This document shows positions 9,248 to 17,149 of a DNA stretch of 64,000 nt, piece by piece. The notes beneath the pieces are model-generated. The model was not told where the DNA came from and ran no database searches. It worked only from the letters and a program-made list of their open reading frames with translations. The stretch comes from Sphingobium sp. CECT 9361. Lineage in GTDB: Bacteria; Pseudomonadota; Alphaproteobacteria; Sphingomonadales; Sphingomonadaceae. Position 1 is the stretch's first letter; the number at the start of each line of letters is the position of its first letter. Location of the stretch: positions 62,001 through 126,000 of the forward strand of contig NZ_CAKKNC010000007.1 in assembly GCF_918741285.1 (NCBI RefSeq), read 5' to 3'. The position numbers and the translations under genes were made by a program.

Positions 9248-9493
9248 ATGGGAACGGTGCGTAAGACGATTACCCTTACCGAGCAGCAGGATGCGTGGAT
9301 CGCGGCGCAGATCGACGCGGGGCAATATACCAATGACAGCGAAGCGATCCGCGACCTTATCCGGCGCGAACAGGAACGCAGCTTCGAGATCGACACGATC
9401 CGACAGGCGTTGATCGAAGGCGAACAAAGCGGTGCGCCGCAGCCGTTCGATTTCGATGCCTTCCTACAGCGGATGAACGCAGCCAGTGCCTGA
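9248..9493 (+). CDS. parD: type II antitoxin, ParD-like ribbon-helix-helix protein
   Basis: The 81-residue protein has an N-terminal ribbon-helix-helix DNA-binding fold: a short beta strand RKTITLTEQQ, helix A to about residue 24, the turn with GQYTNDSEAIRDLIRRE and helix B. The acidic C-terminal half (about 45-81) is the toxin-binding tail. ParD antitoxins neutralise ParE and repress their own promoter. It precedes the toxin gene, the usual order, and has a strong GGAGG 9 bp upstream. The module lies between two direct repeats, which suggests gain as a unit. Confidence 0.9.
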   Translation: MGTVRKTITLTEQQDAWIAAQIDAGQYTNDSEAIRDLIRREQERSFEIDTIRQALIEGEQSGAPQPFDFDAFLQRMNAASA

Positions 9494-9500
9494 GGATAGC

Positions 9501-9791
9501 GTGCCTGAATATCGCTTCAGTCCCGCCGCTGAGCGTGATCTGACCGAAATCTGGCGCTACACCAGCAAAGAGTGGGGCAAGGAACAGGCCAACCGCTACA
9601 CACTGGCATTGCAAGCGATGTGCGCCAAGCTGGCGGAGGCACCGCAGCAAGGACAGAGTTGCGCGCATATCCGGCCCGGATATCGGCGGCGTGGCACCGA
9701 GCATCATGTCATTTATTATCAAATGACGGACTATGGTATCGCAGTCGTGCGTATTTTGCATCAGCGCATGGATGCCGGTCGGCGGATGTAG
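9501..9791 (+). CDS. parE: type II toxin, ParE/RelE superfamily
   Basis: A toxin of 96 residues if translated from GTG 9501, which has GAGGA 4 bp upstream and gives the family-typical beginning PEYRFSPAAERDLTEIWRY. GTG 9486, overlapping parD by 8 bp, is possible but has no better ribosome site. Further motifs are the helical segment WGKEQANRYTLAL, an arginine-rich loop GYRRRG, and the closing strands HHVIYYQ and IAVVRILHQRMD. ParE proteins usually poison DNA gyrase, while RelE relatives cleave mRNA; the sequence fits ParE better. The stop lies just before repeat copy 2. Confidence 0.9.
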   Translation: MPEYRFSPAAERDLTEIWRYTSKEWGKEQANRYTLALQAMCAKLAEAPQQGQSCAHIRPGYRRRGTEHHVIYYQMTDYGIAVVRILHQRMDAGRRM

Positions 9792-10126
9792 AGACGGGGA
9801 TATGCGGCATGGCAGTCGTGCAGTGCGCCGGTCCGGGGTTTATGGCGGAGTGGTAGCGGATTGGGGGGGGGCGTAGGACAGGGGTTTCGTGGGGGAACGG
9901 CGGCGAACAGTGTACGCCAGACACTGTCGTCGGACATGCGCGTGGCCAACTTAGGGGTTACCAAAGACGCTTAAGCATGCCCCTATGGCTTGTGTGTGAT
10001 AATCAACGATTCATGTCGTTAGGAAGATGATCACCGCGCGGCGGTGAATTCGGTTCTAATGTCGCCATTGTCTTTCCGACCGGCAAGTGACACAACCACT
10101 GTGAGAAACGGCGTACAGAAAAATTG
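9792..10126 (+). other. gene-free stretch after parDE
   Basis: This stretch of 335 bases contains repeat copy 2 (9798-9887) and then about 240 bp of lower-GC sequence with no open frame I can support. It should hold the promoter of the three-gene cassette that begins at 10127. No tRNA or integrase was seen. Confidence 0.55.
9798..9887 (+). repeat. direct repeat copy 2 flanking parDE
   Basis: Second copy of the ~90-bp repeat at 9072-9163, same orientation. It begins 6 bp after the parE stop codon. It differs by scattered substitutions and small indels (for example a run of nine G near 9863-9871 where copy 1 has gcggggtgtg), so the duplication is not recent. Confidence 0.85.
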
Positions 10127-10534
10127 ATGAATGAAATGACGGAGCGCTTAGCTGGCTGGATCATCACCACCTGCCTTTTTGGGTTACTGCCCGTTATCGC
10201 CCGCGCATTCGTATGGACGCTCTTTAATTCTGGTGTCGAACCGATTGCTATCTCCGATTTGGTTGCTTTTGGGCTCGTGATTCACAGTGCGAACATTGGC
10301 GAGATCAGCCGTTCGAGTATTTCGGACACTTGGAAAACGGTACTGATCGGACTGGCAGTTGTGTTCATAGTTTTGTACGCGCTACTGCTGTTCACAACGA
10401 TAGCGTCGGACGGCGACATGAATCATGAGGCTCTGCTACGCGCCACGATCTGGTTGAGCGTGGGATCGTTCATTCTGGGGCTATCGGTCGTCGCCTTCTC
10501 GGTTCCGAAGAAGCTGACGGAGTCGGCGGCATGA
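10127..10534 (+). CDS. unrecognised four-helix membrane protein
   Basis: I do not recognise this 135-residue protein. It has four predicted membrane segments: about 11-33 (WIITTCLFGLLPVIARAF), 42-60, 70-93 (VLIGLAVVFIVLYALLLF) and 105-128, with few charges between them. ATG 10127 lies one codon after a TTG; neither has a clear ribosome site. Its TGA overlaps the ATG of a second small membrane protein, which overlaps the start of a third gene, so all three are translated as a unit. GC content is visibly lower than in the neighbouring core genes, which suggests acquisition. Confidence 0.7.
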   Translation: MNEMTERLAGWIITTCLFGLLPVIARAFVWTLFNSGVEPIAISDLVAFGLVIHSANIGEISRSSISDTWKTVLIGLAVVFIVLYALLLFTTIASDGDMNHEALLRATIWLSVGSFILGLSVVAFSVPKKLTESAA

Positions 10535-10677
10535 CGAACTCGGCGGTCACCTTTCTAGCTGACTGGCTGCCTTCCATCGTGACCGCTGTATCGATTTTAG
10601 GCGCACTCGCTGGCACATGGATTTCCGTAGCCACGCGCAGCCGGTATTATAGCGAATATAGGAGGCGTAAGCGTTGA
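10531..10677 (+). CDS. unrecognised 48-residue single-pass membrane protein
   Basis: A small gene with ATG 10531 overlapping the preceding stop (ATGA) and a TGA overlapping the next start (TTGA). The product has a hydrophobic segment at about 12-35 (WLPSIVTAVSILGALAGTWI) followed by a basic tail ending RRRKR, the layout of a single-pass membrane peptide with its C-terminus in the cytoplasm. The double coupling is the main evidence that it is real. It could be a partner subunit of the two flanking genes. No function is known to me. Confidence 0.65.
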   Translation: MTNSAVTFLADWLPSIVTAVSILGALAGTWISVATRSRYYSEYRRRKR

Positions 10678-11546
10678 TAATCCGCAGTTTTCTTTACCTC
10701 GATTCGCAAAAGCTACGGTCCGCCTCCTCTCAGTTATTCGAGGGCGTGGCCAATTACGTGGTGCATAGCGAGAAGGAGCGCACGGAAGAAACCGAACAAC
10801 AGAAGGGGCCGGTCGCCAGCGGCCGCCTGCTCGGAGACATCTTTGCGAAGGAGAAGTCTTCCTCTGAAATGCGGTTCCTCGAGGATCATGCCTATTCTAT
10901 TTTTGAAGGGAGATTGGGGGAATTAGACTTAATTGAGGATTCCTTGGCAGCCGACTTCTCGACCGATTCGCAAAAGGCGTTCTTTAAGATAACCAACAAC
11001 CTGCGCATCAACGACGTTCGTGCTACCAACAATCTCTTGGAAAAGTTCAACGAGATTGGAGAGGCTCTTGCACGCACAAGCCTGATGTCCGGGGAAGGAC
11101 TAACTGGCGGCGGTAAGCAGATCAACGACAACGAAATTAAGAAAATTGCGACCAGTAAGGGACTACAACTGGACGCAAAATTCGTGAAGTCGATGCGTTC
11201 GCTCATCTCCTTCGGACTGAGCGACGTTCTGGAGGCGAGCCTCGTCACTCACGACCATCTTTTCACCGCCCCGTTAAAGCGCGAGTTCCTTCGAGAGACC
11301 GCTGAGATGATCCTGTACAAGTTCTCACGCGTTACTCAGCAGAAATTTTCGATGCTGGGCACAGTGACGCAACGGGGCGGCGTCACGGAGTCCGACGATC
11401 AACTTCCCGACGTGAAAGACGCGGAAGGCGTGAAGATGGCGATGCGCACATTGTCCCTACATATGAGAACAGTAGAGCAGGTTTTCCTTGGGCCGTTATC
11501 CACTGAACTCGTCATCGATCCTATTGCGATATACACGACAACTTGA
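10674..11546 (+). CDS. uncharacterised protein, third gene of coupled cassette (possibly DUF6414-like)
   Basis: A 290-residue soluble protein translated from TTG 10674; AGGAGG at 10660-10665 lies 8 bp upstream and decides this start, which overlaps the previous stop by 4 bp. The N-terminus IRSFLYLDSQKLRSASSQL followed by QKGPVASGRLLGDI reminds me of an uncharacterised bacterial family that I believe is DUF6414; this is recall, not a search. The middle (about 75-150) is a charged helical region, and no enzymatic motif is visible. Codon use and GC are lower than in flanking core genes. With two membrane proteins coupled upstream, a membrane-linked sensor or defence complex is possible but not shown. 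Confidence 0.75.
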   Translation: MIIRSFLYLDSQKLRSASSQLFEGVANYVVHSEKERTEETEQQKGPVASGRLLGDIFAKEKSSSEMRFLEDHAYSIFEGRLGELDLIEDSLAADFSTDSQKAFFKITNNLRINDVRATNNLLEKFNEIGEALARTSLMSGEGLTGGGKQINDNEIKKIATSKGLQLDAKFVKSMRSLISFGLSDVLEASLVTHDHLFTAPLKREFLRETAEMILYKFSRVTQQKFSMLGTVTQRGGVTESDDQLPDVKDAEGVKMAMRTLSLHMRTVEQVFLGPLSTELVIDPIAIYTTT

Positions 11547-11951
11547 TATTGCCACCGTTAGGAGAACTATTCACTCTTCTCTCGGCGATGAACTACTCGG
11601 TGCCAACCAAAAATATATTTGGCACAGCGACGCACTACCACCCCCACCCAGAAAAACCCCGTGACATCTCCCCCCTAATCCGCTAACGGCCCGCTACCGC
11701 GTCCTTCGGGATGCGTCCGTCCGAGACAGTTGGTGAGGGGAATATGCCTCTCTTAATGTCCAGCCTAGACGGGGAAAAGTTCTTTGCCGGATGCGTTTTG
11801 CGCGTGCCGGGTCTGCCCTGTTCCTTTTACGAACGATACGGGCCGGCGACCTCTCCCCTTCGGACTAAATGCCCCGTGCGTCGGCGCTTGCGCTGACATG
11901 CGGGTTTTGCCGTCTTTCGGATTGTCCGAAAGATAAGAAGTGGAGAATGGC
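11547..11951 (+). other. intergenic region: end of island and rplJ leader
   Basis: No protein gene is supported in these 405 bases. Near 11601-11624 there is a short inverted repeat (tgcca...tggca around an AT-rich centre) just after the cassette, possibly a weak terminator. The part after about 11700 returns to high GC and is the probable transcribed leader of rplJ, annotated separately. Confidence 0.6.
11700..11951 (+). ncRNA. probable L10 ribosomal-protein leader of rplJL mRNA
   Basis: A structured leader is expected upstream of rplJ, where the L10-(L12)4 complex binds its own mRNA and represses translation. Here the sequence has gagacagttggtgagg at about 11723, a purine-rich single-stranded GGGGAAAAG-like stretch near 11770, and paired arms cggatgcg and cggcgc, followed by a hairpin tctttcggattgtccgaaaga at about 11914-11934, close to the rplJ start. 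The placement and the GGTGAGG element fit the family. I cannot fold it, so the exact limits and the structure are inference. Confidence 0.45.
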
Positions 11952-12467
11952 ATGGATCGTAATCAAAAATCCGAAGTCGTCACCACGCTGAACGCTACTT
12001 TTGCCGAAATCGGCGTTGTCGTGGTTACACGCAACCTCGGTATGACCGTCGCTCAGTCGACGGATCTGCGGCAGAAAATGCGCGATGCCGGTGGCTCCTT
12101 CAAGGTTACGAAGAACCGCCTCGCCAAGATCGCGCTCAAGGACACGCAATATGAACAGCTCAGCGACCTGCTGACCGGTCCGATTGCGCTGGCCACGAGC
12201 CATGATCCGGTTGCCGCCGCCAAGGTGGCAATCGAATTCGCCAAGACCAACGATAAACTTGAAATCGTTGGCGGTGCGATGGGCAGCATGCTGCTCGATG
12301 CGAACGGGGTCAAAGCCCTCGCATCGATGCCGTCTCTGGACGAACTGCGCGCGAAGATTATCGGACTTGTTCAAGCTCCGGCAACCAAGCTCGCTACCGT
12401 CATCCAGACACCGGCTTCGCAGCTGGCGCGCGTCTTCAACGCCTATGCGGAAAAGGAAGCCGCGTAA
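11952..12467 (+). CDS. rplJ: 50S ribosomal protein L10
   Basis: The 171-residue protein forms the base of the L7/L12 stalk on the large ribosomal subunit. The N-terminal RNA-binding domain includes MDRNQKSEVVTTLN and the loop GGSFKVTKNRLAKIAL, and the C-terminal helix (ATKLATVIQTPASQLARVF) docks L12 dimers. ATG 11952 is chosen because GGAG lies 6 bp upstream and the protein then starts at the conserved MDR; an in-frame GTG at 11940 is rejected. It is followed by rplL, as usual. The genes rplK and rplA, often upstream, are not adjacent here. Confidence 0.97.
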   Translation: MDRNQKSEVVTTLNATFAEIGVVVVTRNLGMTVAQSTDLRQKMRDAGGSFKVTKNRLAKIALKDTQYEQLSDLLTGPIALATSHDPVAAAKVAIEFAKTNDKLEIVGGAMGSMLLDANGVKALASMPSLDELRAKIIGLVQAPATKLATVIQTPASQLARVFNAYAEKEAA

Positions 12468-12483
12468 CTTTTACGCCGCTTTC

Positions 12484-12499
12484 GCCCGTTCGTTCGGGC
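12484..12499 (+). promoter_or_regulatory. small hairpin between rplJ and rplL
   Basis: The sequence gcccg-ttcgtt-cgggc forms a 5-bp GC stem in the 104-bp gap between rplJ and rplL, followed by a few T residues further on. In other bacteria a partial terminator or processing site here sets the higher L12 dosage. The role in this genome is inferred. Confidence 0.35.
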
Positions 12500-12571
12500 C
12501 CGTTACATCGTTTGTAAAACTCTAAGTTAAGGGGGCCTCAAGCCTCCGCCCAGAAAGGTAATGTGAATAAC

Positions 12572-12943
12572 ATGGCAGACATCAATGCACTCGTCGAGCA
12601 GCTCTCGGCCCTGACCGTCCTCGAAGCCGCCGACCTGTCGAAGGCTCTGGAAGAAAAGTGGGGCGTTTCGGCTGCCGCTGCTGTCGCTGTTGCCGGCCCT
12701 GCCGCTGCTGCTGCGCCTGCTGCTGAAGAGCAGACCGAATTCGACGTCATCCTGACCGGCGACGGCGGCAAGAAGATCAACGTCATCAAGGAAGTCCGCG
12801 CCATCACCGGCCTGGGTCTGACCGAAGCCAAGACGCTGGTCGAATCCGCTCCCAAGGCGATCAAGGAAGGCGTGAGCAAGGACGAGGCCGAGAAGGTCAA
12901 GAAGCAGCTCGAAGAAGCCGGTGCGACCGTAGAACTGAAGTAA
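12572..12943 (+). CDS. rplL: 50S ribosomal protein L7/L12
   Basis: The 123-residue stalk protein, present in several copies on the ribosome, recruits translation GTPases. It has the N-terminal dimerisation helix ([21 protein letters not shown]), an alanine-rich hinge at about 35-55 and the globular C-terminal domain with EKTEFDVIL-like strand, [20 protein letters not shown] and the final GATVELK. ATG 12572 gives the family start; an upstream GTG (12563) would add three residues. AGAAAGG lies upstream. A strong intrinsic terminator follows. Confidence 0.98.
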   Translation: MADINALVEQLSALTVLEAADLSKALEEKWGVSAAAAVAVAGPAAAAAPAAEEQTEFDVILTGDGGKKINVIKEVRAITGLGLTEAKTLVESAPKAIKEGVSKDEAEKVKKQLEEAGATVELK

Positions 12944-12985
12944 TTCAGTTTCGTCGCGCGTCTTTCTACAGACGCTCGCACATAG

Positions 12986-13017
12986 AAAGGGCGGTCCCAT
13001 GGGGGCCGCCCTTTTTG
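12986..13017 (+). terminator. intrinsic terminator of rplJL
   Basis: A perfect 9-bp stem aaagggcgg / ccgcccttt with an inner loop tcccatggggg is followed by a T run. It sits 43 bp after rplL and just before the convergent diguanylate cyclase gene, so it may serve both directions. Confidence 0.9.
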
Positions 13018-13020
13018 CTG

Positions 13021-14514
13021 TCAGCCTGCCTTGCGGATGTCGAGCGGCCCGATGGCGCGGATCACGCGGTCGTTTTCGTAGAAGCGCCCGGTCCCCCGCT
13101 CGCTATGCTTGGCGGCGTACAGCGCCTGATCGGCGCGACGCATCAGATCGCGGCGGATATCCCCCGGCTGCATCCGGGCAATGCCGATGGTGCCGGAAAT
13201 CGTCGCGTTGCAATCGGCGGTGATGACCGGGCGGCGCAGATCGTCCAGAATGTTGCGGGCCAGCGCTTCTATGGCCGCGCGATCGAGCATGCCCCTGGGA
13301 ATGAGGACGAATTCGTCGCCCCCCAGCCGCGCCACGAAGCAATCGGCATACGCCTCCCCGCGCAGCCGCATCCCCACGGTCTGCAGCAGTTCGTCGCCCG
13401 CGACATGCCCCTGCGCATCGTTGACGGCCTTGAACCCGTCGAGGTCGATCAGCAGGATGGCGAGAGTCTCGCCCGTGTCATTGGCCTGCGTCATGCGGTT
13501 TTCCATCTCCGCCTCGAACGCGGCGCGATTGGCCAGACCGGTCAACGTATCGCTATGGGCCGACGCGCGCAGCATCTGCTCTATGCGGTAACGCTGCGTC
13601 ACGTCCTGAAACACGCCGAACAGCGCCACGGGAACGCCGTCCAGCATTTCCAGCTCGCCAAGACTGCGCACGCGACGCAAATCGCCCTGCGCGGTCAGGA
13701 AATCGGTTTCGATGTCATATGGCGCGCCCGTTTCAATCGTATTGGCAATCGCGGCTGCAATTTCGGCGCGGGCACGGGGCGGGTAAAATTCCATTGCCGT
13801 GTTCAGCGGCGGCGCATCGCTGACCGGAAGGCCGTGAATGGCGAAAACCTGATCCGACCAGAATAAATGCTGGTCCAGCATATCGAGACGAAAATAGCCG
13901 AGCGTCGCCATCCGTTCCGCTTGCTGGAATTTGCGGCGTTCATACGCCAGCTCATGCGCCGCGTGATGCTGTTCCTGCGCATGATCGACCGCGCGCAGAG
14001 CCAGCCGTCGACTCTCGATCAAGGTTACGGCGACATCGGCGAGTTCGCGCAGCCCCTGAATTTCGTCGGGCGACAGGATGCGGGGGGCGTAATCGATGAC
14101 GCACAGCGTTCCGATTGCCGCGGCAGTGCCGCCATCCTTGCCATGGACCATCAGGGGAATGCCGGCGTAGAAAACTATGCCGGGATCGCCGGTGACCAGC
14201 GGATTGGACGCAAAGCGCGAATCGTCTCGCGCATCCTCCACCATGAAAATCTCGGATTGCCCGATAGTGTGGTCGCAAAAAGCGATGTCGCGCGAGGTCT
14301 GCTCCGCATCGAGTCCGCACCGCGCCTTGAACCATTGCCGTTCCGCATCGACCAGAGCGATCAGCGCAATCGGGGCATGTGCAACCCGCCGCGCCAGCGA
14401 TGCAATCGCGTCGAAGGCCGGTTCGGCCGGGGTATCCAGAAGCTGCGCATCGGCCAGCACCTGAAGGCGATAAAGTTCGTGACTATCGTGGGAAGTAATA
14501 TGCCGACTGCTCAT
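13021..14514 (-). CDS. diguanylate cyclase with GAF and PAS sensor domains
   Basis: A 497-residue cytoplasmic signalling enzyme that would make cyclic di-GMP from two GTP. An N-terminal GAF domain spans about 25-170 (IALVDAERQWFKARCGLDA, FCDHTIGQSEIFMVEDA), a short coiled coil follows, then a PAS domain at about 200-310, and a GGDEF domain at 318-480. The active-site signature RLGGDEF is intact at 396-402. The residues where an RxxD inhibitory site would lie (389-392, YADC) do not match, so product inhibition through the I-site is unlikely. No membrane segment is present. It is a single gene; the signal sensed by GAF and PAS is unknown. Confidence 0.92.
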   Translation of the reverse strand: MSSRHITSHDSHELYRLQVLADAQLLDTPAEPAFDAIASLARRVAHAPIALIALVDAERQWFKARCGLDAEQTSRDIAFCDHTIGQSEIFMVEDARDDSRFASNPLVTGDPGIVFYAGIPLMVHGKDGGTAAAIGTLCVIDYAPRILSPDEIQGLRELADVAVTLIESRRLALRAVDHAQEQHHAAHELAYERRKFQQAERMATLGYFRLDMLDQHLFWSDQVFAIHGLPVSDAPPLNTAMEFYPPRARAEIAAAIANTIETGAPYDIETDFLTAQGDLRRVRSLGELEMLDGVPVALFGVFQDVTQRYRIEQMLRASAHSDTLTGLANRAAFEAEMENRMTQANDTGETLAILLIDLDGFKAVNDAQGHVAGDELLQTVGMRLRGEAYADCFVARLGGDEFVLIPRGMLDRAAIEALARNILDDLRRPVITADCNATISGTIGIARMQPGDIRRDLMRRADQALYAAKHSERGTGRFYENDRVIRAIGPLDIRKAG

Positions 14515-14656
14515 GAAGAGGGGTTAGCGATTCAAGGTTAAGAAAGCTGCTATTACTGTTCGCAAATACGACGAAGCGAGCGCCGGACCGGACGTGTATA
14601 GCCTGCGCCCGTGCCGCCGCTGGCGCGTCAGGGGCTTCCCCGCTAAAGGCAGGCGC

Positions 14657-16276
14657 ATGTTGCGTATTTCCGAAATAAAACTGCCGCTGGATCACCCTGT
14701 CGAGGCTTTGCGCGAGGCTGTGCTGGCGCGGCTGGCGATTCCGTCCGACGCGCTGATCGACTTTCACATTGCGCGGCGGGCCAATGATGCGCGGCGCAAG
14801 TCGGCGATTCTGATGGTCTATTCGGTGGACGTGACGCTGGCCGACGAAGCCGAGGTGCAGGCGCGCTTTGCCGGCGACGTGCATGTGCGGCCGACGCCCG
14901 ATACGGCGTATCGCTTTGTGGCGACGGCACCGGCGATGGCGGGTCGCCTGCGCCCCGTGGTGATCGGCACCGGGCCATGCGGCCTGTTCGCGGGGCTAAT
15001 TCTGGCGCAGATGGGTTTCCGCCCGATCATTCTGGATCGCGGCAAGGTGGTGCGGGAGCGGACCAAGGATACCTGGGGGCTGTGGCGGCGCAGCGTGCTG
15101 AACCCCGAATCCAATGTGCAGTTCGGCGAAGGCGGGGCTGGCACGTTTTCGGACGGCAAGCTCTACAGCCAGATAAAAGACCCGCGCTTTCTGGGCCGCA
15201 AGGTGCTGACCGAGTTCGTGAAGGCAGGCGCGCCGCCGGAGATCCTGACCGAAGCGCATCCGCATATCGGCACGTTCCGGCTGGTGACGATGGTGGAGAG
15301 CATCCGCGAGACCATCGAGGGACTGGGCGGCGAATATCGGTTCGGGCAGCGGGTGGACGACATCGACGTCGAGACGCGCGCCGATGGGACGCGGGCGATC
15401 CGTGGGGTGCACCTTCACACCGGCGACTATCTGGAGGCGGACCATGTCGTGCTGGCCATCGGGCACAGCGCACGTGACACGTTCGAGATGCTGCATGAGC
15501 GCGGCGTGTTCATCGAACCGAAGCCCTTTTCGATCGGTGTGCGGATCGAGCATCCGCAATCGTGGATCGACAAGGCGCGGTTCGGGTCATGCGCGGGGCA
15601 TCCCGATCTTGGTGCGGCGGCGTACAGCCTGTCGCATCACTGCGCGAACGGGCGAACGGTCTACAGCTTTTGCATGTGTCCGGGCGGGCGCGTGGTCGCC
15701 GCGACTTCGGAAGAAGGCCGCGTCGCGACCAATGGCATGAGCCAATATTCGCGGCAGGAGTTCAATGCGAATTCCGGCATCGTCGTGGGGATCGACCCGG
15801 CACGCGATTATCCCGATGGACCGCTGGCGGGAATCGCGTTGCAGCGGCATTTTGAATCGCTGGCCTATGTCGCGGGGGGATCGACCTATGCGGCGCCGGG
15901 GCAGAAGCTGGGGGATTTCCTCGCGGGGCGTCCATCGACGGAATTGGGCGACGTCATTCCGTCCTATAAGCCCGGTGTGCACCTGACCGATCTGGCGCAA
16001 TGTCTGCCCGATTTCGCGGTGGAGGCGATGCGCGAAGCGTTGCCGGTGTTCGGGCGGCAGATACCCAATTACGCGCATCCCGACGCGATGATGACCGGCG
16101 TGGAAACGCGCACGTCGTCACCGATCCGGATTACGCGCGGCAAGGATTTTCAGAGCCTCAACACTGCGCGTCTGTATCCGGCGGGGGAAGGTGCAGGCTA
16201 TGCTGGCGGGATATTGTCGGCGGCGGTGGATGGGATCAAGGTCGCCGAGGCCTTGGCGTTGAGTATGATGGCTTAG
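14657..16276 (+). CDS. FAD-dependent oxidoreductase (NAD(P)/FAD dehydrogenase family)
   Basis: The 539-residue protein begins with a small N-terminal alpha/beta domain (about 1-90, starting LRISEIKLPLDHP) and then a Rossmann FAD-binding fold with VVIGTGPCGLFAGLILA at about 102-118. The segment ESNVQFGEGGAGTFSDGKLYS and the C-terminal GEGAGYAGGILSAAVDGIK are hallmarks of a widespread uncharacterised flavoprotein family (often annotated as FAD-binding protein or uncharacterised dehydrogenase). ATG 14657 is chosen over the in-frame start at 14594, which would add a basic, non-conserved tail. The substrate is unknown. The gene appears monocistronic. Confidence 0.85.
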   Translation: MLRISEIKLPLDHPVEALREAVLARLAIPSDALIDFHIARRANDARRKSAILMVYSVDVTLADEAEVQARFAGDVHVRPTPDTAYRFVATAPAMAGRLRPVVIGTGPCGLFAGLILAQMGFRPIILDRGKVVRERTKDTWGLWRRSVLNPESNVQFGEGGAGTFSDGKLYSQIKDPRFLGRKVLTEFVKAGAPPEILTEAHPHIGTFRLVTMVESIRETIEGLGGEYRFGQRVDDIDVETRADGTRAIRGVHLHTGDYLEADHVVLAIGHSARDTFEMLHERGVFIEPKPFSIGVRIEHPQSWIDKARFGSCAGHPDLGAAAYSLSHHCANGRTVYSFCMCPGGRVVAATSEEGRVATNGMSQYSRQEFNANSGIVVGIDPARDYPDGPLAGIALQRHFESLAYVAGGSTYAAPGQKLGDFLAGRPSTELGDVIPSYKPGVHLTDLAQCLPDFAVEAMREALPVFGRQIPNYAHPDAMMTGVETRTSSPIRITRGKDFQSLNTARLYPAGEGAGYAGGILSAAVDGIKVAEALALSMMA

Positions 16277-16314
16277 GGGTAGTCATTAGGAACGGACGTC
16301 CGCCGTTTAATTAA

Positions 16315-16405
16315 CGTCATGCTGAACTCGTTTCAGCATCCATTCCGCCATTTCAGGCGGATGTGCGTGGGGAGAAATGGACCCTGAAACAAGTTCAGGG
16401 TGACG
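16315..16405. repeat. palindromic intergenic repeat
   Basis: Two 30-nt arms, cgtcatgctgaactcg... at 16315-16344 and its imperfect reverse complement at 16376-16405 (25 of 30 matching), flank a central hairpin ccgcc-atttca-ggcgg (16345-16360). Each arm also folds on itself. The structure is typical of the dispersed palindromic elements found between genes in sphingomonads. It lies between two convergent genes and may act in termination or mRNA end protection. Confidence 0.75.
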
Positions 16406-16455
16406 GCTCTTTATGCTGCACGCTTCGTAGAACAGCTCGACTTCGCTAAAAGACT

Positions 16456-17121
16456 CTACGGCTTTCGCTTCGGCACGCCGAGCAGCCAAGGTTTGGGCTG
16501 GCCGGTGGGTTTGGCGACGCCATCCAGCCGCTCCGCCTTGATGATCTGGACCGGGCGGAGGATCATCTGTCCGCGCATCGGGCCGGTGCCGCCGCCGGTG
16601 GGGAGCGCGAGGATTTTGCGCACCACGTCCATGCCCGACACCACATGCCCAAAAGCCGCATAGCCGGGATACGCGCCGCTGGCGTCCATGCTGACGATCG
16701 GGCCTATGGTGATGAAGAAATTGCCCATTGCCGATCCCGGCTTGCCGCCGCGCGCCATGGAGATGGTGGCATCGGTATGCTTGATGCCCGTCTGCGTCGT
16801 TGGCTCATGCTTGACGGGCGGCAGGCTGCGGCGGGTGTTGGTATCTATGCCGCCCTGAATGAGCCCCATTTTCGGGGCGCTTTTCCGTCGTGCCGCCCGA
16901 TAGAAGGTGGTGCCGTCGAAGCGGCCATCGTCGACATAGGCCATGAAGTTGCGCGTGGTGAGCGGCGCTTTCCGTGCGTCCAGCGCGACGACGAAGGCAC
17001 CACTGGAGGTGACCAGCCGCACGCGGATGATGCCGGGTGTCGCCCCTGCCGGCTTTGCCTCCGCCACACCAACGCAGAACAAAGCCAAACAAGCCAACAA
17101 GGCGCGCACCATAAGGAGCAT
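16456..17121 (-). CDS. periplasmic peptidyl-prolyl cis-trans isomerase (cyclophilin type)
   Basis: A 221-residue protein with an N-terminal signal peptide (MVRALLACLALFCVGVAEA) followed by a cyclophilin domain. Conserved segments are DARKAPLTTRNFMAYV, FDGTTFYRA, the central MGLIQGG (usual FMIQGGD), ISMARGGKPGSAMGNFFI (usual MAN...SNGSQFFI) and YAAFGHVVSGMDVV. It should catalyse proline isomerisation during protein folding in the periplasm. The start is ambiguous: ATG 17121 and ATG 17112 are both possible and neither has a good ribosome site. The C-terminal 20 residues are basic and proline-rich. Confidence 0.88.
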   Translation of the reverse strand: MLLMVRALLACLALFCVGVAEAKPAGATPGIIRVRLVTSSGAFVVALDARKAPLTTRNFMAYVDDGRFDGTTFYRAARRKSAPKMGLIQGGIDTNTRRSLPPVKHEPTTQTGIKHTDATISMARGGKPGSAMGNFFITIGPIVSMDASGAYPGYAAFGHVVSGMDVVRKILALPTGGGTGPMRGQMILRPVQIIKAERLDGVAKPTGQPKPWLLGVPKRKP

Positions 17122-17149
17122 TGAGGGCAAGTTCCGGATCAGCGCAGCA

